IMG/VR virus record: IMGVR_UViG_3300037166_000040
Span: 1 to 26,106 of that record
Origin: a virus
Reading direction: 5' to 3' (one strand)
Length of the DNA: 26,106 nt
Shown here: positions 16,942 through 23,624 of the stretch, piece by piece
Numbering within the stretch: the first letter of the stretch is position 1
Layout of the letters: each line of letters begins with the position of its first letter
The notes under the pieces: generated by a model
What the model was told of the DNA's origin: nothing
The model's database searches: none
The model's input: only the letters and a program-made list of their open reading frames with translations
Position numbers and translations under genes: made by a program

Positions 16942-18010
16942 TCAGATCGCTGCCTAGCTTAGTGGCTGAGTTCGTGATTGAGCGGGTTGATCTAATCTTG
17001 TTGCCGCCATAAAGTACTGCTGATACCTGTACCCACTTTGGATCGCGGCGAAGACTCGCACATAGACCTGGGTGGGAAGTATGAAAAATGGTGGTCAGCG
17101 GCTTGTTCCATTTGTTTTCGCCGCGACGCCACATCTCGCAGACGGCGTTCAGGAATCGAATGCCGACTCCTGCGCCCTGCCACTCAGGCATGACCACTAG
17201 CCTAGTTCCACGCGCTTCAAACTGACCGCGAGGAAGTGACTTGGTCGCCATCGCCAAGTGACAGACTGGCTCTCCGTCAACAGTGCCAACGAAGTATTGG
17301 CCGGCGACCGGAAGCGGGAGTTTCAAATAGTAATGCGGAGCAAAGAGCGGCCAATAACTTGAATCTGTCTGCCAAATCTCAAGCTCGAATTTGGGGCGTC
17401 GCCAAAGCGACCCCCTTGAGAACTTGCCAGTTCCCGTGTCATAAACCCAATCGGGTTCAATCCAATCGATTACATCGTAGTGGCAGGACAGCAACACACA
17501 CTGCCCACTCGTGCGCTTCCAGGCTTTTTGAAAAGCCAACGCGCCGAACTTGGCAATTTGCCTGTCGATTACTGAGGTGAATTCATCGACAACGATTTGC
17601 TCCGGCTTCTCGCTGATGATTCGCGCAAGGTCGGCGCGGAACCGTTCGCCAGTGGACAGCGCACTGTAAGGGCGCAGCCAGCAAGGAACGGAACCGAGGC
17701 CGACAGCGGCAAGCGCACCGGTCACGGCGTCAAAGTCGCCCTCTGGTGATATGGCATCAACGATTGGTTTGTCGGTGGGCCATCCATCAGGCGAATAGAA
17801 CGCATCCGGCCCGAAGATCATCCGGCCAAGAGACGATTTCCCGGAACCGCTTGAACCGACGATTACGCCGATCTTCCAATTCGAGTCGTCAATATCCAAC
17901 TCGGCGTCGAGGTTGAACTCCGCGCCAGACTCCGCATTGAAGAGAGACTTTACGCGGGCGGCGCGATAGCTGTTGAAATCCTTACAGGAGTTGCGTACTT
18001 CAAGTTTCAT
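16856..18010 (-). CDS. ABC-type ATPase fused to GNAT acyltransferase (COG2401-like)
   Basis: The start is the ATG at 18010, overlapping the upstream stop (TAATG); an ATG at 18031 is in frame but less likely. Of 384 residues, about 1-205 form an ABC ATPase: Walker A GSSGSGKS (52-59), signature LSTGE (118-122), Walker B IVVDE (139-143) and H-loop His177. There are no membrane segments, so it is not a transporter. Residues about 210-384 form a GNAT fold, with acyl-CoA motif MPEWQGAGVG (274-283) and HTSHPGLCASLRRDP near 310. Such fusions are known from phages and archaea. The GNAT fold is shared with Mu Mom, which modifies adenine. With a ParB-like gene before and a formyltransferase after, a DNA-modifying role is plausible but inferred. 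Confidence 0.9.
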   Translation of the reverse strand: MKLEVRNSCKDFNSYRAARVKSLFNAESGAEFNLDAELDIDDSNWKIGVIVGSSGSGKSSLGRMIFGPDAFYSPDGWPTDKPIVDAISPEGDFDAVTGALAAVGLGSVPCWLRPYSALSTGERFRADLARIISEKPEQIVVDEFTSVIDRQIAKFGALAFQKAWKRTSGQCVLLSCHYDVIDWIEPDWVYDTGTGKFSRGSLWRRPKFELEIWQTDSSYWPLFAPHYYLKLPLPVAGQYFVGTVDGEPVCHLAMATKSLPRGQFEARGTRLVVMPEWQGAGVGIRFLNAVCEMWRRGENKWNKPLTTIFHTSHPGLCASLRRDPKWVQVSAVLYGGNKIRSTRSITNSATKLGSDLIAPGTGFGGHFRAIQGFRYYGLPEQKQT

Positions 18011-18570
18011 TAAGTCACCACCACGCGGCAAAAAAGGCCCAGGCCAGTCAACTGCTCGTAAACTTTCTGCTGGTCGGCCTCATCCTCGCAGATACAAATC
18101 ACGCCGAACTGCTGTTTGTACCGGCCTTCGAGTGTTTCGGGGCCGGGTGCTCCAGTCTGCAACGCGTCGGGCTCGGTGATCTCGGTAAGTTCCTCGGCGG
18201 AAAAGAACGGTTCCAGATTGAGGTCAACCGAAAGCTCCTTGAGAACGTCCGCGTCCCACTCAAGTCCAAGTTCTGACGCGCGGTTGTCCGCAATCGCCAA
18301 GCCACGCGCTTTAGGGTCGTCCATGCTGAGGTCAGTACGCTGCACAGCTACCAACTTACTGCCGTCTGTCTGAACGACAATCACTTCCTCGATTCCAGCG
18401 TCAGCAGCCTGCGCGGCAGTCTTGTTTCCGGCAATAAGGTTCCCATCCCTGTCGATCAGAACGCTACGACCGGCACCATACTGTTCGAGAGACTTGGCTA
18501 CAGCGCCACGGCCTCGCGGTGTGCCCTTATTGGCGTTGCGACTATCTTGTTTAAGGTCTGATAGCTTCAA
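18010..18570 (-). CDS. ParB/sulfiredoxin-fold nuclease-like protein
   Basis: The conserved part begins KLSDLKQDSRNANKGTPRG, so I choose the TTG at 18570. It has a GGGGG stretch about 12 nt upstream and avoids overlap with the HNH gene; the frame is open to an ATG at 18768. The core motif LIAGNKTAAQAADAGIEEV (about residues 45-63) is the ParB N-terminal signature in the GNKT variant common in phages. The DDPKARGLAIADNRASELG segment is also typical. The C-terminus (FGVICICEDEADQQKVYEQL) is a small conserved domain of phage ParB-like proteins. There is no partitioning partner (ParA), so a chromosome segregation role is unlikely. DNA binding, nicking or NTP binding within the cassette is possible. 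Confidence 0.85.
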   Translation of the reverse strand: MKLSDLKQDSRNANKGTPRGRGAVAKSLEQYGAGRSVLIDRDGNLIAGNKTAAQAADAGIEEVIVVQTDGSKLVAVQRTDLSMDDPKARGLAIADNRASELGLEWDADVLKELSVDLNLEPFFSAEELTEITEPDALQTGAPGPETLEGRYKQQFGVICICEDEADQQKVYEQLTGLGLFCRVVVT

Positions 18571-18673
18571 TTTGCTTGAATACCCCCGGTGTTCATTTCG
18601 CGGTATTGATAATTTGTGGGCGCACCGCTCCCGCGTGATCGCTGAAAAATGGATTCTACTACCCGTCTGGGGC

Positions 18674-19021
18674 CTAAGAATGAGACTTCCTAACCCTCTC
18701 GGAGTCTGTCTTCGTCTTGTGACAGCCATTGCAAAGAGGTTGCAAGTTCTCTTCGTTGTCTTTGCCACATTGTGACTTAGGTACTATGTGGTCTGTACAG
18801 GTTGCTGCTCTTATCTTGCACATACGGCAAACAGGTTCATCGTGCCGTATCCTGCGGCTCAGTACATCCCAAGCATGGCCGTAGGGCTTACCAGAGTACC
18901 CACCTTTAATAGAGTCTTTCTTCTCCTGCTCGTGTATCGCTTTATGATCTGGGCAGTAACATTCCCGTGATAGGTTGCGGCAGCCGCTGTATGAGCATGG
19001 TCTCAGGGGTAAAAGTGGCAT
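18674..19021 (-). CDS. HNH endonuclease, packaging-associated type
   Basis: The 115-residue protein has an N-terminal Cys cluster (PCSYSGC, CYCPDH) and a C-terminal HNH fold: CRMCKIRAATCTDHIVPKS, NLQPLCNGCHKTKT. All metal and catalytic residues are present. Small HNH proteins next to terminase genes are needed for DNA packaging in HK97-like phages, where they work with TerL at the cos site. Here the gene is first in the packaging transcript but is separated from terS by three accessory genes. It lies after a 175-bp gap with strong hairpins. Confidence 0.9.
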   Translation of the reverse strand: MPLLPLRPCSYSGCRNLSRECYCPDHKAIHEQEKKDSIKGGYSGKPYGHAWDVLSRRIRHDEPVCRMCKIRAATCTDHIVPKSQCGKDNEENLQPLCNGCHKTKTDSERVRKSHS

Positions 19022-19196
19022 ATTATTACTGAGTGTTTATGGAGGGAGCGGCTATGATGGCCGCCCCGATCTCCGTTATAATACCGTTACCTTATATGCT
19101 CCTCTTAGATGGAGTACCGCGACGGTTAGCGCGGGATTCTATAAATATATATTCTTCTATGATAGAAGACGTTGGGAGACGGTAAATTGTGACAAA
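19022..19196 (-). promoter_or_regulatory. Gap before the late operon: AT-rich dyad and GC hairpin
   Basis: On the minus strand, 28 nt after the sigma-like gene, is a perfect dyad TCTTCTAT-C-ATAGAAGA (19153-19169) followed by AT-rich sequence. Further on, TAACGG occurs twice 11 nt apart. A GC hairpin, GGGGCGGC-CATCATA-GCCGCTCC (19045-19067; 8 bp with one G-T), lies 24 nt before the HNH start. This is the natural place for the late promoter, an operator, or the cos site. No consensus -35/-10 pair is evident. Confidence 0.4.
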
Positions 19197-19739
19197 CTAC
19201 TTAGAGTTATGCTTCCGGCGATAACGTTGAAGACGCTTTCTCAGTGTTACCGGTCGTATGCCAAGCAACGCAGCTATATCTTTCTGACTTTTGCCATCCA
19301 ATATCAGCTCGCCAATGCGCCTTATTACGGGGTCAGGAATTGTAGCAAGCAGCTCTTCTTCGTCTGGTGAGTCTTTAGGTTCGTGTATGCTCTTGAAGTA
19401 GAAGTAATCAAGCACATCTTCGTCTGAAAGTGGAACGCCTTCGTAGTCTCGAATTATGGGAGGCTGCTCCAGTCTGATCTTCCTGTGAGACCGGGAACTC
19501 CGGTACAAGCCTGCCCTTTTGTTTCGCAGGCACTTATAAAGCCAAGCTGCGAAGCTGTAAGTAACTTCTAGGGCCGGGAGTTCTAACCACACTTCAATTA
19601 CAAAGTCTTGGGCGTGATCGGCGTCATGGAGGAGCATTACTGATTCTTTTGTTATGGCTTTGATCAGAGCCTCAATCCCGTTGACCCTATCATCCAGATA
19701 ATTTGCGTACAGGTCGTTTATTATATTTGCCTTAGTCAT
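19197..19739 (-). CDS. Sigma-70-like transcription factor, probable late-gene regulator
   Basis: The 180-residue protein resembles ECF-type sigma factors. A region-2-like N-terminal helical part contains DADHAQDFVIEVWLEL and FAAWLYKCLRNKRAG. After an acidic linker comes a region-4-like helix-turn-helix, VIRRIGELILDGKSQKDIAALLGIRPVTLRKRLQRYRRK. Its ATG overlaps the stop of the upstream gene (TAATG). Placement directly before the packaging and structural operon suggests it switches on late transcription, as short phage sigma-like factors do. Region 2 is weak, so it could instead be a plain HTH activator. Confidence 0.75.
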   Translation of the reverse strand: MTKANIINDLYANYLDDRVNGIEALIKAITKESVMLLHDADHAQDFVIEVWLELPALEVTYSFAAWLYKCLRNKRAGLYRSSRSHRKIRLEQPPIIRDYEGVPLSDEDVLDYFYFKSIHEPKDSPDEEELLATIPDPVIRRIGELILDGKSQKDIAALLGIRPVTLRKRLQRYRRKHNSK

Positions 19740-19990
19740 TATCTTGCCCTCAATGCGTCGAAGTCTGATGCTGATAAGATTGTTACCGGAAAGTTGAATT
19801 TCCAGGCGTCCCTTATCGCTTTCGACTCAGGATGACCGCTGGCGCATCCAAATGATAGTGACTGGTCGGGGTGTAAGGACTTCGTACTGTGCGCCTTACC
19901 AGGAATGAAATCTTCGGTAATTACTTTATCGAGAATGAAATCCTGCAAGTGGCGCTCGGTGGCGCTCTGCTTCTGTTCTGATGAAGACAT
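19739..19990 (-). CDS. Small early protein of unknown function
   Basis: I choose the ATG at 19990, which has AAAGGA at about 6 nt, over a TTG at 20014. The 83-residue product starts MSSSEQKQSATERHLQDFIL and ends FPVTILSASDFDALRAR. No known motif is recognised. It is translationally coupled to the sigma-like gene, so it may be a partner or a co-regulated early protein. Confidence 0.6.
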   Translation of the reverse strand: MSSSEQKQSATERHLQDFILDKVITEDFIPGKAHSTKSLHPDQSLSFGCASGHPESKAIRDAWKFNFPVTILSASDFDALRAR

Positions 19991-20030
19991 TCTAAATCCT
20001 TTCTTGCGATACAAAGTTTGTATGGAGCTG

Positions 20031-20465
20031 CTACTGAGCCTGAGCGAGGCGAGCTTGGCGCAGATACGCGTATATCGTCACTGCTGTTAGCCCCATAAGG
20101 TCGGCTATAAACCGTACAGATAAACCAGACTCTTTCAAGGTAAGAAAATATGCTCCACGTGAGGCACGCTTTTTGGCGAATTCAGCAGCGTGAATAGCGC
20201 GATGCTTCTCAGGGCTGATAGCCTCTAAGTGATCTGGTCTGATGCAGCGGCGGTTATTGCAGACGTGGTGAACGTGCCATCCTTCGGGGATGGGGCCATA
20301 AGTATTTTCAAACATCATTCGATGGGCATAAACAAAGCTACCGTCCGAATCAGTGAAACCGGGGTACTTGCCCTGTGAACTGAGTGCACCGGTCCAAAGC
20401 CAGCAGCCGTTGCTTGAAGAGTCTACAGAGACGTGAGCGGAGAGGCGAGCATTACTATTTGTCAT
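20031..20465 (-). CDS. HNH homing-type endonuclease with C-terminal HTH
   Basis: The protein has 144 residues. The N-terminal part matches HNH_3 homing nucleases: GCWLWTGALSSQGKYPGF, YAHRMMFENTYGPIPEGWHVHHVCNNRRCIRP and DHLEAIS, with His pair, Asn and second His intact. Residues about 108-144 form a short helix-turn-helix (SGLSVRFIADLMGLTAVTIYAYL), likely for target recognition. AAAAGGA precedes the ATG at 7 nt. Such genes are typical free-standing mobile nucleases of phage genomes. Confidence 0.9.
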   Translation of the reverse strand: MTNSNARLSAHVSVDSSSNGCWLWTGALSSQGKYPGFTDSDGSFVYAHRMMFENTYGPIPEGWHVHHVCNNRRCIRPDHLEAISPEKHRAIHAAEFAKKRASRGAYFLTLKESGLSVRFIADLMGLTAVTIYAYLRQARLAQAQ

Positions 20466-20535
20466 TAATTATCCTTTTAGTTGCCCAGCATAGCCGGGTG
20501 GGTAGTCGCTCAAAGGCGATCTATGTTTATTTGAG

Positions 20536-20718
20536 CTAATTGGCGAGAAGGCTGGCGTCTTCTCCGGTGAAGTCCATGAGCTTCATTCTCAAGGCCGCTA
20601 AATCGGCCCTTAGCTGCTTGTTATCAAGAATTAAGTCGGTGATACGGAGCGAGACTTTGAGAGTCAGGTTAACGAGGCTATTTAAGTCGGTTGCCATGTC
20701 ATTTATATGCTGTTGCAA
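20536..20718 (-). CDS. Possible small coiled-coil protein
   Basis: A 60-residue frame, starting at TTG 20718 or ATG 20697, contains LNSLVNLTLKVSLRITDLILDNKQLRADLAALRMKL-type heptad spacing, consistent with a short coiled coil. No good ribosome binding site is visible for either start. Small coiled-coil proteins occur at this place in many phages, but I cannot name a family. Confidence 0.45.
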   Translation of the reverse strand: MQQHINDMATDLNSLVNLTLKVSLRITDLILDNKQLRADLAALRMKLMDFTGEDASLLAN

Positions 20719-20837
20719 AATCTATCATTTGTTATTCTTTCTTATTGTGCTGAGATTGAAGGCCGGATACTCTGCGGCTCTACGCCCTAGCGGTCTAGCC
20801 GCGCTCTATCAAGGTAAGCTATGAAATTGTAGATACT

Positions 20838-20866
20838 CAGTAATTACGTAATCACTATAATTACTG
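20838..20866. repeat. Inverted repeat in AT-rich intergenic tract
   Basis: CAGTAATTA and TAATTACTG form a perfect 9-bp inverted repeat across an 11-nt spacer, followed by an alternating AT run to about 20881. On the plus strand a TATAAT hexamer lies at 20856-20861, though without a matching -35. It could be an operator, a replication-associated unwinding element or a weak terminator. Confidence 0.4.
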
Positions 20867-20883
20867 TAATTATATATATATGA

Positions 20884-20977
20884 TCTCATCAAGAGCCTGA
20901 TATGCCTCAACTAACCCCCCAACACTGGTTACTTGGGATTCGACGTTGTACTTTTCACTGAGCTTCTCATCAAGAGC
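20884..20977. repeat. Pair of 13-bp direct repeats TCTCATCAAGAGC
   Basis: Identical copies lie at 20884-20896 and 20965-20977, 81 bp apart. Each contains a small dyad (CTC...GAG). Both flank the start of the structured region, so they could be protein-binding sites or paired RNA elements. Confidence 0.5.
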
Positions 20978-20979
20978 AG

Positions 20980-21491
20980 GAATCCATGTTGTGGAGTCCC
21001 GTGACCGTCACCTGTCACCTGTCGGCTTTCTTGCGTTGTCTCAAACGCTATACCCTGCCGCAGGGCCTGATTGCTGAATCACCTGATTGTTTGGAGTCTT
21101 TGTAGCCTAGACCCTGGTCTGCGATGTCAGGTGAGGTTTGCAAGTGGTGCCCCGTCGAATGCTTAGGCAGCCGGTTGTCTCTCCAGCCCACTCCACCCTG
21201 TTTACTCAGGATGAATCAACCCCTAACCCACCGCTTCGCTTCCGCGAAGATTCATTACCTTTTGAGACTTGACCGCTCAGGGTCTCCGCTCAGGATGCCG
21301 GTGAGGTGGCTACACCAGACCGGTTCCCTGCCTTCACACCTGTCTAGTATAGTAGTTCCTGGCCTCGCGACCGGTTTGACTCCTAAATACTTTAACGTGG
21401 ATACCATTTCGCTGGTCTTTTCCCTAGATGCGAAACCATGCTGGTCTAAACCTTACCAAAACACAAGAAGGCCGGAGTCGAAACCCCGGCC
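20980..21491 (+). ncRNA. Candidate large structured RNA
   Basis: No convincing gene lies between 20719 and 21542. Perfect complementarity is dense. A closing stem joins 20982-20991 with 21393-21402 (10 bp, two G-U only if read on plus), and a nested stem joins 20993-20998 with 21378-21383. Local hairpins lie at 21033-21048, 21053-21065, 21109-21120, 21234-21249 and 21298-21323. An 8-bp helix joins 21079-21086 with 21127-21134, and a helix with a 2-nt bulge joins 21208-21217 with 21249-21260. The 6-nt loop at 21038-21043 is fully complementary to 21263-21268, a possible pseudoknot. G-U pairs favour plus, but a GGAA tetraloop at 21240-21243 would exist only on minus. Phages carry large ornate RNAs such as GOLLD and ROOL; I cannot assign a class. 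Confidence 0.42.
21470..21491 (-). terminator. GC hairpin followed by T-rich tract
   Basis: GGCCGG and CCGGCC form a 6-bp stem (8 positions with one mismatch). Read on minus, it lies 51 nt after the stop of the 51-residue gene and is followed by TTCTTGTGTTTT, so it could terminate the early transcript. On plus it would instead close the 3' end of the candidate RNA. Confidence 0.42.
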
Positions 21492-21542
21492 CTGTTGGTG
21501 GTGCTGGTTTGAGCTACTCTGTTTTGGCCAGCGTAGGGTTCG

Positions 21543-21698
21543 TTAGTTCTGTTTGGTAGTAATTGCATCGTCTTTCGAGGCCTTGGTCTTGGCCACGTCG
21601 ATGGCAATCACTATCAAGCCCGTCTTGCTCTCAAAATCAGCCATTGCCTCGCAAAGCTTCTTGTTCAGTTCGGCTTTGGCGATCTGGAATTGAGTCAT
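21543..21698 (-). CDS. Small phage protein of 51 residues, unknown function
   Basis: ATG at 21698 follows a near-perfect Shine-Dalgarno AAAGGAGGA with 8 nt spacing, the best in the window. The product begins MTQFQIAKAELNKKL and continues EAMADFESKTGLIVIAIDVAK before a polar tail ending TTKQN. The pattern of an amphipathic helix with DFE, then TG, then a beta strand resembles many short uncharacterised phage early proteins. Regulation or host take-over is possible, but nothing specific is visible. A hairpin terminator follows. Confidence 0.75.
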   Translation of the reverse strand: MTQFQIAKAELNKKLCEAMADFESKTGLIVIAIDVAKTKASKDDAITTKQN

Positions 21699-21874
21699 AA
21701 ATCGGTTCCTCCTTTCTGCTCCTCCGCTGCTGCGATGAAGCTGCCTAGCGCCGCTCGGATGCTTGTTCTTCTCTCTTCACCACCCTGCGTCGCTGAATGA
21801 ATGATCTTCCCCAACCTCGCCTTTACCTCTTAGTCCCCCCCCTTACAACCGCCACAAACGCCACACTCCTTTAT

Positions 21875-23176
21875 TCATGCGGCTGTAGAGCACTTATCGC
21901 AACCGGAACACGAACCGGAACACGCGGACTGTTCCGGGCAAAACCGCGCCCAGGAGTCAGCAAAGTCCTCTGCCCTGTAACCTCGCACCGTCTCAGACCC
22001 GAATCGGACCTTGGTGGGATACACCCGAAACTTCCTGAGCTGCCGTGCCAACTGGTTAGTCGTCATCGGCCTTCCGTTTGACCAATCGGCCCATGGGTGA
22101 CCCTCCTGGGCGTTCAATTCAAGTGCGAGATCCGTTGAGGTTAGGAAACGTGCTTTCGAATCATCAAAAGCAGCGCGAACGTCCGTCAACAGGGCGGCAC
22201 CAGTGGAATCATCTTCCTCCCCCACGGTGTTGAAGATCATTTTGAGGGACTCGGTGAGCCTTTGCAGCCATTCGTCGCCAGCGAGTTGCGCGATGCACAA
22301 CAAAGGCTCCACGATGTCGTTTTGCCGGTCCCCCAGATTGGCAATCGGTGCCGGTCTGATTCCTTGGAGCAAGGTGACGATACCTCTTGCCGCCCATTCT
22401 TCAATTGCTGTTTTTATCGGCAATGCAGCCGCAGCTACCTCTCGTGCACGGAATGCTTTAATCGTCTCTCCCGGTAGCTTCCGGGTCATTCGGATTTCGA
22501 TGGCGCGGCTGGCTACCGTATGGGGTAAACGACCGATTCCACCGATGCACTTGGGCGAGTAGACAGGGAACGCCGTTGGTTCGTAATCATCGCCAACGCA
22601 TCTATAGAAGACCCCCTTTGCTCGAAAGCCTTCATTCAAAACTCCGCGAATCGTCTCTGCATATTCTTTGTTCCCGCCAAGCTGCGTGTCCATCTCATCG
22701 AGGAAGAGCGTTGGCCGCTTGGCGGCGATTATGCGCACCATCGCCGCTGGCGTCATGCCACCAGATCGAACCGGGTTCGCTGCGAGGGGTTCCAGCACCT
22801 CCATCAGGCGCGATTTGCCGCACTCCTTGTCTGGCGCGGTGATGTGAATGTACGGCGTTGTCTCCGCCGCGTCGAAAGCGTGAGTGTGCAGTATCCAAGC
22901 GGCCAGAACGACAGCTTGCTCATCCGACACGAAAATGTAGCGCCTGATCCATGCCTTGCATTTGTCAAGCAATTCCCCGGTAATTCGCTCCATTTTAGTT
23001 ACGTCCATAAATATATCCTCCAGTTCCGAGTTCAGCCGGTCGAGTTCTGCCCCATGGTCTTGCAAGGCTTCGATCCGGGCTTGGGCGGCAACCTGCGTTG
23101 CCACGAGTTCAATCAAGGTGGTGCTCTTGTTGCCCACCTTGACGACCGTATTCACCGGTTCAGGAATGGCGTTCAT
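21875..23176 (-). CDS. DUF3631-type AAA/helicase-like ATPase, probable replication protein
   Basis: The 433-residue protein has a P-loop PDKECGKS (115-122), Walker B PTLFLDEMD (155-163) and an Arg-finger-like ASRAIEIRM (R224). PVYSPKCIGGIGRLPHTVASR is typical of DUF3631 proteins of phages and mobile elements. Such proteins resemble primase-associated or plasmid replication ATPases; a replication or DNA-remodelling role is inferred. The C-terminus carries five Cys (413, 419, 423, 426, 429). Its ATG overlaps the stop of the HTH gene (ATGA), so expression is coupled. After its TGA the 176 bp to the next start hold no clear gene. Confidence 0.85.
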   Translation of the reverse strand: MNAIPEPVNTVVKVGNKSTTLIELVATQVAAQARIEALQDHGAELDRLNSELEDIFMDVTKMERITGELLDKCKAWIRRYIFVSDEQAVVLAAWILHTHAFDAAETTPYIHITAPDKECGKSRLMEVLEPLAANPVRSGGMTPAAMVRIIAAKRPTLFLDEMDTQLGGNKEYAETIRGVLNEGFRAKGVFYRCVGDDYEPTAFPVYSPKCIGGIGRLPHTVASRAIEIRMTRKLPGETIKAFRAREVAAAALPIKTAIEEWAARGIVTLLQGIRPAPIANLGDRQNDIVEPLLCIAQLAGDEWLQRLTESLKMIFNTVGEEDDSTGAALLTDVRAAFDDSKARFLTSTDLALELNAQEGHPWADWSNGRPMTTNQLARQLRKFRVYPTKVRFGSETVRGYRAEDFADSWARFCPEQSACSGSCSGCDKCSTAA

Positions 23177-23505
23177 CCTGCCCGCCTATCAGTTGCAACT
23201 TCACGGTCGCGCAGCCATGCCGCAGTCCGAGCCGGGTCAAAGCGGACAGTTGCTCCAATTTTGATGGATGGAATGCGGCCCGTAGCTGCCATTTCATACA
23301 CGGCGGTCTTCCCCAAGCTCAAGAGCGCCGCGAGTTCGAGTGCGGTTAACGCGCCTGGCCAATTTTCGATTCGGGAAGCCAGATCGCTGCCACCGGTGGT
23401 GGCGCTTGCATTTGGAGGATGCGTTACCTCACCCACACACACGCGCCTCATTGACCTCGGCGACCGCCGGGGTACAATGATCGAAGTTTGATTTAACTGG
23501 CGCAT
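23173..23505 (-). CDS. Excisionase-like helix-turn-helix protein
   Basis: The protein has 110 residues. Residues about 50-100 form a winged HTH of the MerR/excisionase (HTH_17) type: ALTALELAALLSLGKTAVYEMAATGRIPSIKIGATVRFDPARTAAWL. The first 45 residues look disordered, so a later start is possible; GGAG at 8 nt supports the ATG at 23505. It may serve as recombination directionality factor for the nearby integrase or as a transcription regulator of the early operon. It is coupled to the DUF3631 gene. Confidence 0.85.
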   Translation of the reverse strand: MRQLNQTSIIVPRRSPRSMRRVCVGEVTHPPNASATTGGSDLASRIENWPGALTALELAALLSLGKTAVYEMAATGRIPSIKIGATVRFDPARTAAWLRDREVATDRRAG

Positions 23506-23624
23506 CCTCTTCGCTCCATCCTCCTTGGAAGGGCCTTTAACCCTTCACAGTTTTAGGTATAAGCTAAAGGCATCTGCATGTCTGGTTACGAAAAGGGTTA
23601 CGCTCAAATTCGATTTGGACAACT
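23506..23624. promoter_or_regulatory. Divergent control region
   Basis: This 119-bp gap separates the leftward early operon from the only rightward gene and must hold promoters for both. It contains the dyad GAAGGG-CCTTTAA-CCCTTC (23528-23546), a TATAAG-like hexamer at about 23568, and a direct repeat GGTTACG at 23584-23590 and 23596-23602 (12-bp period). Such repeats could be operators for the HTH protein or for an undetected repressor. Confidence 0.4.

Noticed and set aside
21000-21040. CRISPR-like short repeats (CACCTGT copies)
   Set aside because: Repeats are too short and irregular, without unit-length spacers.
21470-21491. tRNA T-arm-like sequence around GGTTTCGACTCC
   Set aside because: The stem pairing does not fit a T-arm and no acceptor, D or anticodon arms are nearby.
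21124-21546. 140-residue plus-strand frame
   Set aside because: Composition (Pro, Trp, Cys, Arg rich) and lack of a start signal look like a chance frame across the structured region.
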